Both the position numbers and the translations under genes were made by a program. DNA of 64,000 nucleotides, taken from NCBI RefSeq assembly GCF_013390595.1, contig NZ_JACAWV010000008.1, positions 372,001-436,000 on the forward strand. Reading direction: 5' to 3'. This stretch comes from Rhizobium sp. RM. GTDB taxonomy: Bacteria > Pseudomonadota > Alphaproteobacteria > Rhizobiales > Rhizobiaceae. Positions 32,550 through 41,051 of this stretch are shown in pieces (positions within the stretch are counted from its first letter, which is position 1; each line of letters opens with the position of its first letter). The notes beneath the pieces were generated by a model. It did not search any database and had not been told where the DNA came from. It saw nothing but the letters and a program-made list of their open reading frames with translations.

Positions 32550-33440
32550 TCAGCGCGCGGTTTGCTGATTGTTGGCAATGAGCCAGTCTGAAACCTCGCG
32601 CACAATCCTTCGCTGGTGGCGATCGGCTGGCCGCATCAGGTAAAATTTGCCTTCTGAGCGCATCGTATGGGAATGGACCGGGACGAGGACCCCACTATCA
32701 AGCTGATCGCGGATCAGCCATGTCCATCCAAGCGTTGCGCCAAGCCCTTGCGACGCCGCCGCAACACAGAGACCGTAGTCTCCCAGCTTCCACTGAATTG
32801 CGTCCTGCGGTGGCGACAATTGTGATGACCGCCACCAGTCGCGCCAGTCCTGCCATTCTCGCATGGAATCTTCGATCGAGATCAGAACCGGCGCTTTCTG
32901 CTCCATGAGGTTGGCCATGCCTGCCGCTGACACGGGAATGACCTCTTCCTGGCCGAGTTCGGAAAGCCAGACGCCAATTGGTCGTTCCCTGCGATAGAAG
33001 ATAGCAAGATCGAATTCGTCCAGACGCAAATGGGCCACGTCATCGGTGACGCGCAACCGCAGTTCGATGCCGGGGATGTCGCGTTTCAGCGTCTGAAGGC
33101 GCGGCATGAACCATTGATCGGCAATCCCGCGCGAACAGGCGATGGTGATCTGGCTGGGGCCGGTCCAGGAGCGTACGCCGTCCGTGACGCTTGCGATGTC
33201 GAGGATGAGCCGCGAAACGTCGATCGAGTAGTTCTCTCCGATGGTTGTTAGTCGCACACCTGTCGGCACACGCTCGAAGAGTTTGGAGCCGATAAACGCT
33301 TCGAGTTTGCTGATCTGGCGGCTGACAGCGCTTTGCGTCAGACCAAGCTCATTACCCGCCCTGGAGAAGCTGCCCAGCCGCGATGCAGCTTCGAAAACAA
33401 CAAGCGCCTCCAATGGCGGCAATCTAAATGACGGTTGCAT
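32550..33440 (-). CDS. LysR-type transcriptional regulator (GcvA-like)
   Basis: 296 residues. The N-terminal winged helix-turn-helix is clear: LPPLEALVVFEAASRLGSFSRAGNELGLTQSAVSRQISKLEAFIGSKLF. The C-terminal effector domain resembles GcvA-type regulators. I chose ATG 33440 (MQPSFRLPPLEAL), which is the normal beginning of this family. The open frame reaches 33593, but the extra 51 residues do not match. It is divergent from the solute-binding protein gene at 33645, and the 204-base interval is where its own and the neighbour's promoters should lie. Confidence 0.92.
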   Translation of the reverse strand: MQPSFRLPPLEALVVFEAASRLGSFSRAGNELGLTQSAVSRQISKLEAFIGSKLFERVPTGVRLTTIGENYSIDVSRLILDIASVTDGVRSWTGPSQITIACSRGIADQWFMPRLQTLKRDIPGIELRLRVTDDVAHLRLDEFDLAIFYRRERPIGVWLSELGQEEVIPVSAAGMANLMEQKAPVLISIEDSMREWQDWRDWWRSSQLSPPQDAIQWKLGDYGLCVAAASQGLGATLGWTWLIRDQLDSGVLVPVHSHTMRSEGKFYLMRPADRHQRRIVREVSDWLIANNQQTAR

Positions 33441-33644
33441 CCCGGTTCCCACAAAACAGTCTGCGCTCCGATACACCGACGCCATAAACTCTTCAATTTT
33501 TTTGGAATTCGATGCTGTGGTAATCACGCAATTTCCTCGTCCAAAAGGGTCGTCGGACATGATTCTCGTGTATAGTCGCCGACAAATTTGCATCCTGCCG
33601 CTATCATCATGGTAGCGCTGCCGTGACCTAAGCGGATAATTGAG

Positions 33645-34523
33645 ATGAGAATGCCGGTTATGAGATCAAACCCTGGACGACTTTGCATCGCGGCAATTTT
33701 CGCGATTCTGGCTGGCGGCACGGGTGTTTCACCGGCACAGGGCCTGTCGGATGGTGGCAAGATGCCGGTGCTTTTCGATGCGCAGGAGCGGTTTGCCGGC
33801 GGCGATCTGTCTTCGGTGCCGCGTATCCGGTTCTTGATGTCTGTCGATTTTCCGCCCTTCAATTTTACCGATCAGGAAGGGCGGCTCGCAGGTTTTCATG
33901 TCGATCTGGTGCGGGAAATCTGCGCGCAATTGAAGGTCGAGAGCAAATGCCAGGTTCAGGCATTGCCGTTTGATGAGCTGGAAGCTGCGCTGGAAATGGG
34001 GGAGGGCGAGGCTGTCATTTCCGGTATTGCGTCATCATCGGACTTACGAAAGAGCTTCACCTTCTCACGTCCTTACCTTCTGTTGCCGGCACGCTTTGCA
34101 GTCAACAAGGCGGTCAAGCTCGAAGGGACGACGATCAATGCTCTCTCCGGCAAGAAGGTCGGGGTTCTGACCGGTTCGCGCCATGAGCAGATGCTCAAGG
34201 CATTTTTTCCGAAAGTGGCGGCCAACGGCTTTGATGGCTATGACGCCATGTATGATGCCCTGAAGACCGGCAAGGTGGATGCCGTTTTCGCAGATGGCCT
34301 GCGTCTGCCGTTCTGGGTGTCGGGCACTGCCTCCGAAGGCTGCTGCGCGTTGTTCGGTGGACCTTATATGTCTGATCGTTTTCTTGGCGAAGGCCTGACG
34401 ATCATGGCCGTCGACCCGGACAACGTTCTCGTTCCGGCTTTCGATCAGGCGCTTGCGGCTCTGTCACGCAATGGCCGGCTAGAGGAAATCTACCGCCGCT
34501 ATTTTCCTTATGGATTATACTGA
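33645..34523 (+). CDS. Orphan periplasmic solute-binding protein (SBP family 3)
   Basis: 292 residues, with signal sequence LCIAAIFAILAGGTGVSPAQG. The family-3 fold is recognised by FLMSVDFPPFNFTDQEGRLAGFHVDLVREICAQL, ISGIASSSDLRKSFTFSRPYLLLPARF and GKKVGVLTGSRHEQMLK. Such proteins bind amino acids or related compounds. No permease or ATPase gene is adjacent, so it either works with transporter parts encoded elsewhere or is a sensor-type receptor. ATG at 33660 is an alternative start. The gene is divergent from the LysR regulator, which may control it. Confidence 0.88.
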   Translation: MRMPVMRSNPGRLCIAAIFAILAGGTGVSPAQGLSDGGKMPVLFDAQERFAGGDLSSVPRIRFLMSVDFPPFNFTDQEGRLAGFHVDLVREICAQLKVESKCQVQALPFDELEAALEMGEGEAVISGIASSSDLRKSFTFSRPYLLLPARFAVNKAVKLEGTTINALSGKKVGVLTGSRHEQMLKAFFPKVAANGFDGYDAMYDALKTGKVDAVFADGLRLPFWVSGTASEGCCALFGGPYMSDRFLGEGLTIMAVDPDNVLVPAFDQALAALSRNGRLEEIYRRYFPYGLY

Positions 34524-34529
34524 ACGGTG

Positions 34530-35183
34530 TTATTGGCTTGCCCAGATAATCCGGGCAATCCATTCCACCTCTGCCATGTCGAAACTGCGGTTGGGATGTT
34601 CCGGATTGAGGGAGAGCAACTCGATGTTCTTGGGGCTTTGCCGCGCCAGAACTTTTGCCATGACCTCACCATCCCGGCTTTTCACCACCACGCGATCGCC
34701 TCGGCGTACCTGTGCGCCGGGCTCGACGATGAGAATGTCGCCATCACGATAAAGTGGCATCATGCTTTCGCCCTGCACCTCTAGCGCATAGACACCCTGC
34801 TTGCGGTCCGGGGAGGACGGAAATTCGATAACGTCCCACCCTTGGCCGGCCGGAAAGCCGCCGTCATCGAAAAAGCCACCGGAGCCGGCCTGAGCGAAAC
34901 CGAGCAGCGGAATGGCATTGTGCGCATCGGCAGGCTGGGTCGCCTGTCCGGTTTTTCCGAACGCATAGCCAAAAAATTGGTCGATACTCGCGCCGGTCGC
35001 CTCCAGGACTTTCGAGACGGATTCTGTGGAGGGCCAGCGTTTGCGACCGTCCGGACCGAACCGCTTCGACTTGTTGAACGATGTCGGATCGAGGCCTGCG
35101 CGCTTGGCCAGCGCCGAAGGCGTCAACTGGTGACGTTCTGCAAGCGTATCGATCGCGATCCAGATCGTTTCGTGTGAAAGCAT
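34530..35183 (-). CDS. XRE-S24 repressor with LexA-like self-cleavage domain
   Basis: 217 residues. The N-terminal helix-turn-helix (LAERHQLTPSALAKRAGLDPTSFNKSKRFG) is followed by a peptidase S24 domain with Ser140 in GESMMPLYRDGD and Lys168 in DRVVVKSRDG. An Ala99-Gly100 bond in FAQAGSGG fits the cleavage site of LexA/CI. All self-cleavage residues are present, so RecA-stimulated autoproteolysis is possible. It is not LexA itself: the DNA-binding domain is XRE-like. It sits 7 bases from the convergent solute-binding gene. Its operator is unknown. Confidence 0.9.
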   Translation of the reverse strand: MLSHETIWIAIDTLAERHQLTPSALAKRAGLDPTSFNKSKRFGPDGRKRWPSTESVSKVLEATGASIDQFFGYAFGKTGQATQPADAHNAIPLLGFAQAGSGGFFDDGGFPAGQGWDVIEFPSSPDRKQGVYALEVQGESMMPLYRDGDILIVEPGAQVRRGDRVVVKSRDGEVMAKVLARQSPKNIELLSLNPEHPNRSFDMAEVEWIARIIWASQ

Positions 35184-35295
35184 GATTAAAAGCCCGCAGG
35201 TGGAGCCCGTGGAGGAAAAAGCTCCTGTCAGTAGAGGCTGTAATCTAGACTATATTCAGCCTGGAGTAAAGAAATAAGGAATAAAATCCTCTTCC

Positions 35296-35946
35296 TCAGG
35301 CCACCATTGCCGGACTGTTGATCTTGGAAAGCTGGATGACCGCCTGTGTGCGGCTATCGACCTTGAGTTTCAGCAGGATTGCCGACACATGCGCCTTCAC
35401 GGTGGCTTCGGAGACATTCAGTTCATAGGCGATCTGCTTGTTCAGAAGGCCTTCGGCCAGCATGCCGAGAACGCGGCTCTGTTGTGGCGTAAGGGTCCTC
35501 AACCGCTGAATAAGATCGGCTACATCAGGATCTTGTTCCTTTGCGCCTCTGTGGCTGGCCGGTACCCAGACATCGCCTTCTAGAACGGCACGGATGCCGT
35601 CGCGAATATCGTCGATGCCTGACGATTTGGAGATGAAGCCGGAAGCACCCAGTTCTATTGCGCGGCGCACCGTGGTGGCGTCATCAGTGGCAGAGACAAT
35701 GACGATAGGCAGGCTGGCGAATTCCGCCCGTAGCGCCATCAGCCCTGAAAATCCGCTGACACCAGGCATGGAAAGATCGAGAAGCATCAGATCCGCATCG
35801 TTCCGCTCAGCGGCGGCCTTGCGGGCGGCTTCGAAATCCCCGGCCTCTATGATGGTCTGCTGGCCCTCAATGCCGGATACGGCCTGCTTCAGGGCTCCAC
35901 GAAAAAGCGGGTGATCGTCTGCGATGATGATGGCAAGTTCCGACAT
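35296..35946 (-). CDS. NarL/LuxR-family response regulator, orphan
   Basis: 216 residues. The receiver domain has acidic pocket IIIADDHP and phosphoacceptor Asp57 (LLDLSMPG), with conserved Thr/Ser and Lys in VSATDD and SKSSG. The C-terminal LuxR helix-turn-helix is LTPQQSRVLGMLAEGLLNKQIAYELNVSEATVKAHVSAILLKL. No histidine kinase is adjacent. The ribosome binding site GGAGGGGG is strong. It belongs to the group of rhizobial two-component regulators related to motility/quorum regulators. The target is unknown. Confidence 0.93.
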   Translation of the reverse strand: MSELAIIIADDHPLFRGALKQAVSGIEGQQTIIEAGDFEAARKAAAERNDADLMLLDLSMPGVSGFSGLMALRAEFASLPIVIVSATDDATTVRRAIELGASGFISKSSGIDDIRDGIRAVLEGDVWVPASHRGAKEQDPDVADLIQRLRTLTPQQSRVLGMLAEGLLNKQIAYELNVSEATVKAHVSAILLKLKVDSRTQAVIQLSKINSPAMVA

Positions 35947-36191
35947 TGTGGCCCCCTCCCAAGGGCGTTGATGCGGTTCTTTTCTATTTTCTTACGTCTG
36001 CCTGCCGCTTGTCGAAAACGACTCCAGCGCCTCCATTGCCAAAAGTGCGCCAATCGATTGCGCATTACAAGGGAAAGCTTTTCACAGAAACAGCCTGAGA
36101 CCATCCGAGGGCAAAAAAACCGGCAGAAACTGTGGACAATCGCACGGCTTTGCTGCAAACCCCGCTCTCAGAACACCCGTCGGAGACGCCT

Positions 36192-36548
36192 ATGCAGGAA
36201 CAGCCCGCGATCATTTATAAAATCGTCCCGGAGACGCTCTGGGCTGCCGCTAAGGTCAAAGGCGTTTTTGAAGGCGCGCCGATCGATCTGGCCGACGGTT
36301 TCGTTCACTTCTCGACAGCCAAACAGGCAATGGAAACCGCATCGCGGCATTTTGCCGGACAGGCCGGTTTGTTACTTGTTGCCGTGAGTGGAGAGGCTCT
36401 CGGCGAAAAGCTGGTTTATGAGCCTTCGAGAGGCGGCGATCTCTTTCCGCATCTCTATGCCTCCCTCCCCATGACCGCCGTGCTCTGGGAAAAACCTCTT
36501 GTCTTGGGCGAGGACGGTCGCCATCAGTTTCCGGAGAACCTGTCATGA
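36192..36548 (+). CDS. DUF952 family protein
   Basis: 118 residues, start ATG with GGAG seven bases upstream. The DUF952 pattern is present: IIYKIVPETLWAAAKVKGVFEGAPIDLADGFVHFSTAKQAMETASRHF, LLLVAV, and VYEPSRGGDLFPHLYASLPM. Its function is not known, though the fold has been linked to glutathione S-transferase-like or ADP-ribosyl-type small domains. Its stop overlaps the start of pyrD by four bases (ATGA), so they are translated together. Confidence 0.88.
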   Translation: MQEQPAIIYKIVPETLWAAAKVKGVFEGAPIDLADGFVHFSTAKQAMETASRHFAGQAGLLLVAVSGEALGEKLVYEPSRGGDLFPHLYASLPMTAVLWEKPLVLGEDGRHQFPENLS

Positions 36549-37636
36549 ACGGATTTTTTTCCTCTCTCGGCCGTAAAGGCGTGTTCTTGATCGATCCGGA
36601 AAAGGCGCATGGACTATCGATTACGGCGTTGAAGAGCGGCTTTTTGCCAACCTGCATGGTGCCGCACGATCCGCGCTTGCAGCAGACGGTGGCCGGGCTC
36701 GTGTTCCCCAACCCGCTCGGCTTGGCGGCTGGTTACGACAAGAACGCCGAGGTGCCTGGACCGGTCTTACGGCTCGGCTTCGGTTTCACCGAAATCGGTA
36801 CTGTCACACCACGCGCGCAGGCGGGCAATCCCAAGCCGCGCATTTTCCGGCTCGTGGAAGATGAGGGTGTTATCAACCGCCTCGGTTTTAACAATGAGGG
36901 GCACGCCGCTGCACTTGAACGCATGAAGGCTGCCTCGCTGCGCGGCATCGTCGGCGTCAATATCGGTGCGAACAAGGACAGCGAAGACCGCATTGCCGAC
37001 TATGTGAAGGGCATCGAGACCTTCTATTCGGTCGCGTCCTACTTTACCGTCAACATCTCGTCGCCTAACACGCCGGGACTGCGTGATCTGCAGGCACGTG
37101 AAAGCCTCGCCGCCTTGCTGGCAGCCGTACTGGAAAGCCGTGAGGCGGAGGCCTCCCGTTCCGGTAAACGTATCCCGGTATTCCTGAAGATCGCTCCGGA
37201 TCTGACTGAAGAAGGGTTGGATGACGTTGCCGAGGAGGCGCTGGCGCACGATCTCGATGGTCTGATCGTCTCGAACACCACGCTCTCCCGCGATGGTTTG
37301 CGGGCTGGTCCGAATAAGAGTGAGTCCGGCGGGCTTTCAGGAAAGCCGATTTTCGAGCTGTCGACCACGGTTCTTGCCAAGATGCGCAAGCGCGTTGGCG
37401 CAAACCTGCCGATCATCGGTGTCGGTGGTGTCTCATCGGCAGAAACGGCGATGGAGAAGATAAAGGCGGGCGCCGATCTCGTGCAGCTTTACTCCTGCAT
37501 GGTCTATGAAGGTCCGGGGCTGCCGTCTGCCGTGGTCAAGGGAATGTCCAAGATCGTGGAGCGCGAGCGCGTGGACAACATCCGCGATCTGCGCGACAGC
37601 ACGGTCGACCGTTGGGCCGACCGTAAGCTCGGCTGA
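36545..37636 (+). CDS. pyrD: Dihydroorotate dehydrogenase (quinone), class 2
   Basis: 363 residues, full length. It oxidises dihydroorotate to orotate with FMN, passing electrons to ubiquinone, the fourth step of pyrimidine synthesis. The N-terminal membrane-docking helix region (DPEKAHGLSITALKSGFLP) is present. Landmarks are GLAAGYDKNAEV, FGFTEIGTVTPRAQAGNPKPRIFRL, VNISSPNTPGLRDLQ, KIAPDLTEEGL, VSNTTLSRDGL and IIGVGGVSS. The class 2 form associated with the inner membrane is usual for proteobacteria. The start overlaps DUF952. Confidence 0.98.
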   Translation: MNGFFSSLGRKGVFLIDPEKAHGLSITALKSGFLPTCMVPHDPRLQQTVAGLVFPNPLGLAAGYDKNAEVPGPVLRLGFGFTEIGTVTPRAQAGNPKPRIFRLVEDEGVINRLGFNNEGHAAALERMKAASLRGIVGVNIGANKDSEDRIADYVKGIETFYSVASYFTVNISSPNTPGLRDLQARESLAALLAAVLESREAEASRSGKRIPVFLKIAPDLTEEGLDDVAEEALAHDLDGLIVSNTTLSRDGLRAGPNKSESGGLSGKPIFELSTTVLAKMRKRVGANLPIIGVGGVSSAETAMEKIKAGADLVQLYSCMVYEGPGLPSAVVKGMSKIVERERVDNIRDLRDSTVDRWADRKLG

Positions 37637-37641
37637 TCGGT

Positions 37642-38139
37642 TCAGGCGCAGAGTACCATCGCCCAATAGGGGCGGTTTCGGTTTGCTGCATCGTAAGCGA
37701 CGGCCACGCCAAGTCCGTTATATGACCCCAGCATGTTCTCGAGATGGTGGGGAGAGGTGATCCAGGCCTTGACGACGCGTTCAACGCTATCCTGACCGCT
37801 TGCGACGTTTTCTGCTGCGGGCAGAGGAACCTTGCCGTCTTTCATACGAATGAGGAAGCTGTCGGTCAGGCCGATCAGATGCGCCATCTTCTGCGCCTTG
37901 ACCATGCGATCCGCCTGATAGGCGGCGGCGGTACTGGCTGCGCTGTTGACGGAGAGAGATGAAAGCCCTTTGGAGCGCCGCAGCTCATTGACCATCGGCA
38001 GCGCCGCAGCGGTTTCATCCTTGGTGCCCGAAGGGACGCCCTTGTTGGTTGGCATGGAAACGCAGGCAGATAGCAATGAGCCAGCGGAAACCAGCACGAA
38101 ACCGCGCCGGGAAAACGTAATAAGCGATGTTTCGGTCAT
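37642..38139 (-). CDS. CAP/SCP-domain lipoprotein
   Basis: 165 residues. The N-terminus has SRRGFVLVSAGSLLSAC: a twin-arginine plus lipobox (LSAC), so a Tat-exported lipoprotein is likely. The mature part is a CAP (cysteine-rich secretory/PR1-like) domain, with NELRRSKGLSSLSVNSAASTAAAYQADRM, HLIGLTD, AAENVASGQDSVERVVKAWITSPHHLENML, and AYWAM-like end (NRPYWAMVLC). Catalytic or Zn-binding role is not established. It is cotranscribed with the upstream DUF6460 gene (one base between). Confidence 0.88.
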   Translation of the reverse strand: MTETSLITFSRRGFVLVSAGSLLSACVSMPTNKGVPSGTKDETAAALPMVNELRRSKGLSSLSVNSAASTAAAYQADRMVKAQKMAHLIGLTDSFLIRMKDGKVPLPAAENVASGQDSVERVVKAWITSPHHLENMLGSYNGLGVAVAYDAANRNRPYWAMVLCA

Positions 38140-38140
38140 A

Positions 38141-38407
38141 TCAGCGGCGGTAGCTCAGGAGGCGCAGGATGATGAAGACGGGAATGACGATCGTTGCGCC
38201 AAGGATCAGGTAGTCGCCGATTGCGCCAAGCGCGTGGAAACCGCTGCGCCACAGATCAACCACGAAATCGCGCGCACCATAGATGATGTTCCACGGCGTC
38301 AAGCCGAAGATCGCCATCAGAAAGCCGACGAGCAATGAAACCACCAGCAGTTTCACAACCGTACGGGCCACCGTATCACCCAGCATTTTGTTGACCTCAC
38401 CGGCCAT
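38141..38407 (-). CDS. DUF6460-type small membrane protein
   Basis: 88 residues, ATG 38407 with AGGAG upstream. Two hydrophobic segments are present (VVKLLVVSLLVGFLMAIFGL and YLILGATIVIPVFIILRLL), with a connecting stretch TPWNIIYGARDFVVDLW. This fits the DUF6460 membrane family found in Rhizobiales. The function is unknown. It precedes the CAP lipoprotein gene by one base, suggesting an envelope-related pair. Confidence 0.8.
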   Translation of the reverse strand: MAGEVNKMLGDTVARTVVKLLVVSLLVGFLMAIFGLTPWNIIYGARDFVVDLWRSGFHALGAIGDYLILGATIVIPVFIILRLLSYRR

Positions 38408-38468
38408 CAGCAAGTCTCCTGTTTCCTCTCACATATGAAGCAGGCTGCTTCGATGCAAGTTTCGGTGC

Positions 38469-38486
38469 ACTATATCGCGCTATAGT
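38469..38486. promoter_or_regulatory. Small palindrome between divergent genes
   Basis: ACTATA-tcgcgc-TATAGT is a perfect 6-bp-arm palindrome in the 157-base interval between the DUF6460 gene (minus) and the TPR methyltransferase gene (plus). A position in a divergent promoter region makes a regulator site possible, but no regulator is suggested and short palindromes occur by chance. Confidence 0.35.
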
Positions 38487-38564
38487 CGCCGGTGCCATGA
38501 AATAGGACTTGAGTTTTTTTATGGCTTGATAAATGAGAGCCGACATCTTCTCAGGAAATCATGA

Positions 38565-39509
38565 ATGGCATCAAACCAGTTTTCTTCCGGTGACGTGATC
38601 GCTGACCGCAGGGCAGATTATGCTCGCATGTTGGCCGAGAGCGGCGATCATGCGGCGGCTGCCGAACTGATCGAGCAGGCGCTCGAATTGACGCCATCAT
38701 GGGCAGCGGGCTGGTTTCGTCTCGGTGAGTATGCCGAGAAGGCAGGTGATGAGGAAAAGGCTGTTGCCGCTTTCGAGAAAGTTGCCGGGCTGGATTCCGA
38801 AGGTATCTTCGCTGCCGAGTTGAAGCTTGCGATCTTGGGGGCTGCCGAAACCCCTGAGCAGCCACCAAGCCGCTATGTCGAAGGATTGTTCGACGACTAT
38901 GCCGAGCGTTTTGAAACCTCATTGGTGAAGAAGCTTGGCTACAGCGTGCCGCAAAAATTGGCGGCGCTGATCGAAAAAGCTCGTCCGGCAAATGGCAAGT
39001 TTTGCTGCGTCGTTGATATAGGCTGCGGTACGGGCCTGCTGGGAGCGGAAATCAGCGACTGGTCAGAACGGTTGGAAGGTTTCGATATCTCCACCAACAT
39101 GCTGGCCAAGGCTGAAGAGAAGGGCGTCTATCACCATCTGGCCCAGGCTGACTTGTCACTGGATGTTGCAGCCTCCGGTCTTTTTGACGGTCGTCTTGCT
39201 CAAGGCCGCGCCGATCTGGTGGCTGCGGCCGATGTCATGATGTATCTCGGCAGCCTGGAGACGGTGATGCCCCTGGTTGACGCGCTCCTGGCGCCGGGAG
39301 GTCTGTTCGCCTTCTCGGTCGAGGATGCGGGCGAGGAGGACGGCTTTGTGCTGCAGCCGTCATTGCGCTACGCTCATTCCGAACGCTACATCCGTGGTCT
39401 GCTCGCTGCGCATGGCATGGATGTGCTGGACATCGTCAAAACCACCATTCGCAAGGATGCCGGAAAACCCCTTTCCGGCATTCTTTTTCTTTCCAGGAAA
39501 GAAGGCTGA
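38565..39509 (+). CDS. TPR-containing methyltransferase (COG4976 type)
   Basis: 314 residues. Residues about 20-90 hold two TPR-like repeats (ADYARMLAESGDHAAAAELIEQALELTPSWAAGWFRLGEYAEKAGDEEKAVAAFEKV). Then comes a class I SAM methyltransferase, with motif I CCVVDIGCGTGLLGAEI, an acidic strand LEGFDIS, LVAAADVMMYL and LFAFSVED. This layout is a known predicted methyltransferase family (TPR plus methyltransferase) found in proteobacteria. The substrate is unknown. It is monocistronic, with the next gene 175 bases on. Confidence 0.9.
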   Translation: MASNQFSSGDVIADRRADYARMLAESGDHAAAAELIEQALELTPSWAAGWFRLGEYAEKAGDEEKAVAAFEKVAGLDSEGIFAAELKLAILGAAETPEQPPSRYVEGLFDDYAERFETSLVKKLGYSVPQKLAALIEKARPANGKFCCVVDIGCGTGLLGAEISDWSERLEGFDISTNMLAKAEEKGVYHHLAQADLSLDVAASGLFDGRLAQGRADLVAAADVMMYLGSLETVMPLVDALLAPGGLFAFSVEDAGEEDGFVLQPSLRYAHSERYIRGLLAAHGMDVLDIVKTTIRKDAGKPLSGILFLSRKEG

Positions 39510-39684
39510 TCTTTTCGTTTCTTGCCATTTTGCCAATAGGTCAGCCCTGCTTACATATCCGTATTGAAACGCTGTCTTTTGCAGTGCAAAATATGCTCGT
39601 AAAGCCGAACCACGATGAGACGTCGTCGGAAACCGGCGAAGCATTTTCACGACAATTCTGGCAGATCTCTTCGGGGGTACGGAC

Positions 39685-40323
39685 ATGGCATTCACGAGAA
39701 GCGTCTATGGCATGTGGAGTGCCGATCCGGCAAAACATGCACCGGTGGAAGATGTGCAGGGCATTGTTACTGGCGCGATCGTTTCTGCGCTCGGTTTTTA
39801 CCTGCTGAACAAGGTGGGCCTTCTGACCGGGGGCACGGCGGGCGTTGCGTTCCTTATCCACTACGCCTTCGGCATCAGCTTTGGCCTTCTGTTCTTCCTT
39901 GTTAACCTGCCATTTTATTATCTCTCTTTCCGCCGTCTTGGTCTCGCATTCTCGCTCAAGACCTTTATCGCCATCGGCCTTGTCTCCGTGCTGACCGAAC
40001 TGGAATCCCGCTGGATGGTGGTCGACAGCATCAATCCGCTCTGGGCGGCGTTGCTGGGTGGCCTGTTGCTGGGATATGGGCTTCTGGCGCTTTATCGCCA
40101 CCGTGCCAGCCTCGGCGGTATCGGTATTCTGGCCATTTACATCCAGGATCGCTTTGGCGTCCGAGCGGGCCTTATCCAGCTTGCCTTTGACGCCTGTGTC
40201 ATGGTTGCCGCCTTCGCGGTCATCGACCCCGAAACTGTCCTCTATTCGATTGTCGGCGCGTTCGTCCTCAACATGTTCCTCGCCATCAATCATCGCTCCG
40301 ACCGTTATATCGTCGTGCGCTAA
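39685..40323 (+). CDS. YitT family membrane protein, copy 1
   Basis: 212 residues, five or six transmembrane segments. Family patterns include VEDVQGIVTGAIVSALGFYLLNKVGLLTGGTAGVAFLIHYAFGISFGLLFFLVNLPFYYLSFRRLG and RASLGGIGILAIYIQDRFGVRAGLIQL. YitT/DUF161 proteins are poorly characterised inner-membrane transporters. It has a C-terminal INHRSDRYIV. A second copy follows after 59 bases with the same architecture. Confidence 0.9.
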   Translation: MAFTRSVYGMWSADPAKHAPVEDVQGIVTGAIVSALGFYLLNKVGLLTGGTAGVAFLIHYAFGISFGLLFFLVNLPFYYLSFRRLGLAFSLKTFIAIGLVSVLTELESRWMVVDSINPLWAALLGGLLLGYGLLALYRHRASLGGIGILAIYIQDRFGVRAGLIQLAFDACVMVAAFAVIDPETVLYSIVGAFVLNMFLAINHRSDRYIVVR

Positions 40324-40382
40324 CGCTTGAATTTTCAGGCGCTGAGGCGCAGAGAATGAGCCGGGAAAAACGGGAAACGACC

Positions 40383-41024
40383 ATGAGCGAAGTTGCCGAA
40401 CGCAAGCTGACCAGATTTTGGGCTTCCACGCCGGATCGGCATTCGCTGCTGGAAGACATTCAGGGCGTATTGGCAGGCAGCATGCTGGTCTCGCTGGGTG
40501 TGACGCTGTTTTCATCCGCCGGGCTTTTGACGGGTGGTACGGTCGGTTTGGCCTTCCTTGTCCATTACGCCACGGATGTGCGCTTCGGCGCGGTGTTCTT
40601 TCTCGTCAATCTGCCTTTCTATTATCTCGCGTTTCGACGCCTCGGACTGGCCTTTACGGTAAAAACCTTCTGCGCCATCGCCATGACTGCGGTCCTGTCG
40701 GATTACATGCCTGGGCTGTTTGCATTCGAGAGCATCAATCCCGTTGCCGCCGCACTGTTTGGAGGGCTGACGGTCGCAGCGGGTATGCTGGCACTGTTTC
40801 GCCACCGTACCAGTCTTGGCGGTTTCGGCATTCTGGCGCTTTATCTGCAGGACCGTTTCGGCTGGCGCGCCGGATTGGTGCAACTCGCCTTCGACGGCAT
40901 GGTGCTCGTTGCATCCTGTTTCATTGCCACGCCTTTCGTCATCATCTGCTCTGTTCTCGGCGCATTGGTGATGAACCTGACATTGGCGATCAATCACCGC
41001 AACGACCGCTACATAGCGATGTAA
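40383..41024 (+). CDS. YitT family membrane protein, copy 2
   Basis: 213 residues, the tandem paralogue of copy 1. Parallel motifs are LLEDIQGVLAGSMLVSLGVTLFSSAGLLTGGTVGLAFLVHYATD, FFLVNLPFYYLAFRRLGLAF and RTSLGGFGILALYLQDRFGWRAGLVQL, ending INHRNDRYIAM. ATG 40383 aligns its N-terminus with copy 1; ATG 40356 would add nine residues. Two adjacent but distinct copies may form a heteromer or handle different substrates. Confidence 0.9.
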   Translation: MSEVAERKLTRFWASTPDRHSLLEDIQGVLAGSMLVSLGVTLFSSAGLLTGGTVGLAFLVHYATDVRFGAVFFLVNLPFYYLAFRRLGLAFTVKTFCAIAMTAVLSDYMPGLFAFESINPVAAALFGGLTVAAGMLALFRHRTSLGGFGILALYLQDRFGWRAGLVQLAFDGMVLVASCFIATPFVIICSVLGALVMNLTLAINHRNDRYIAM

Positions 41025-41051
41025 CGGTCGCTCGGCCAAGGTGGATCGAGA

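Noticed and set aside
39541..40515. Minus-strand open frame across the YitT region
   Set aside because: Complement of two membrane-protein genes; the product is hydrophilic and has no sense features.
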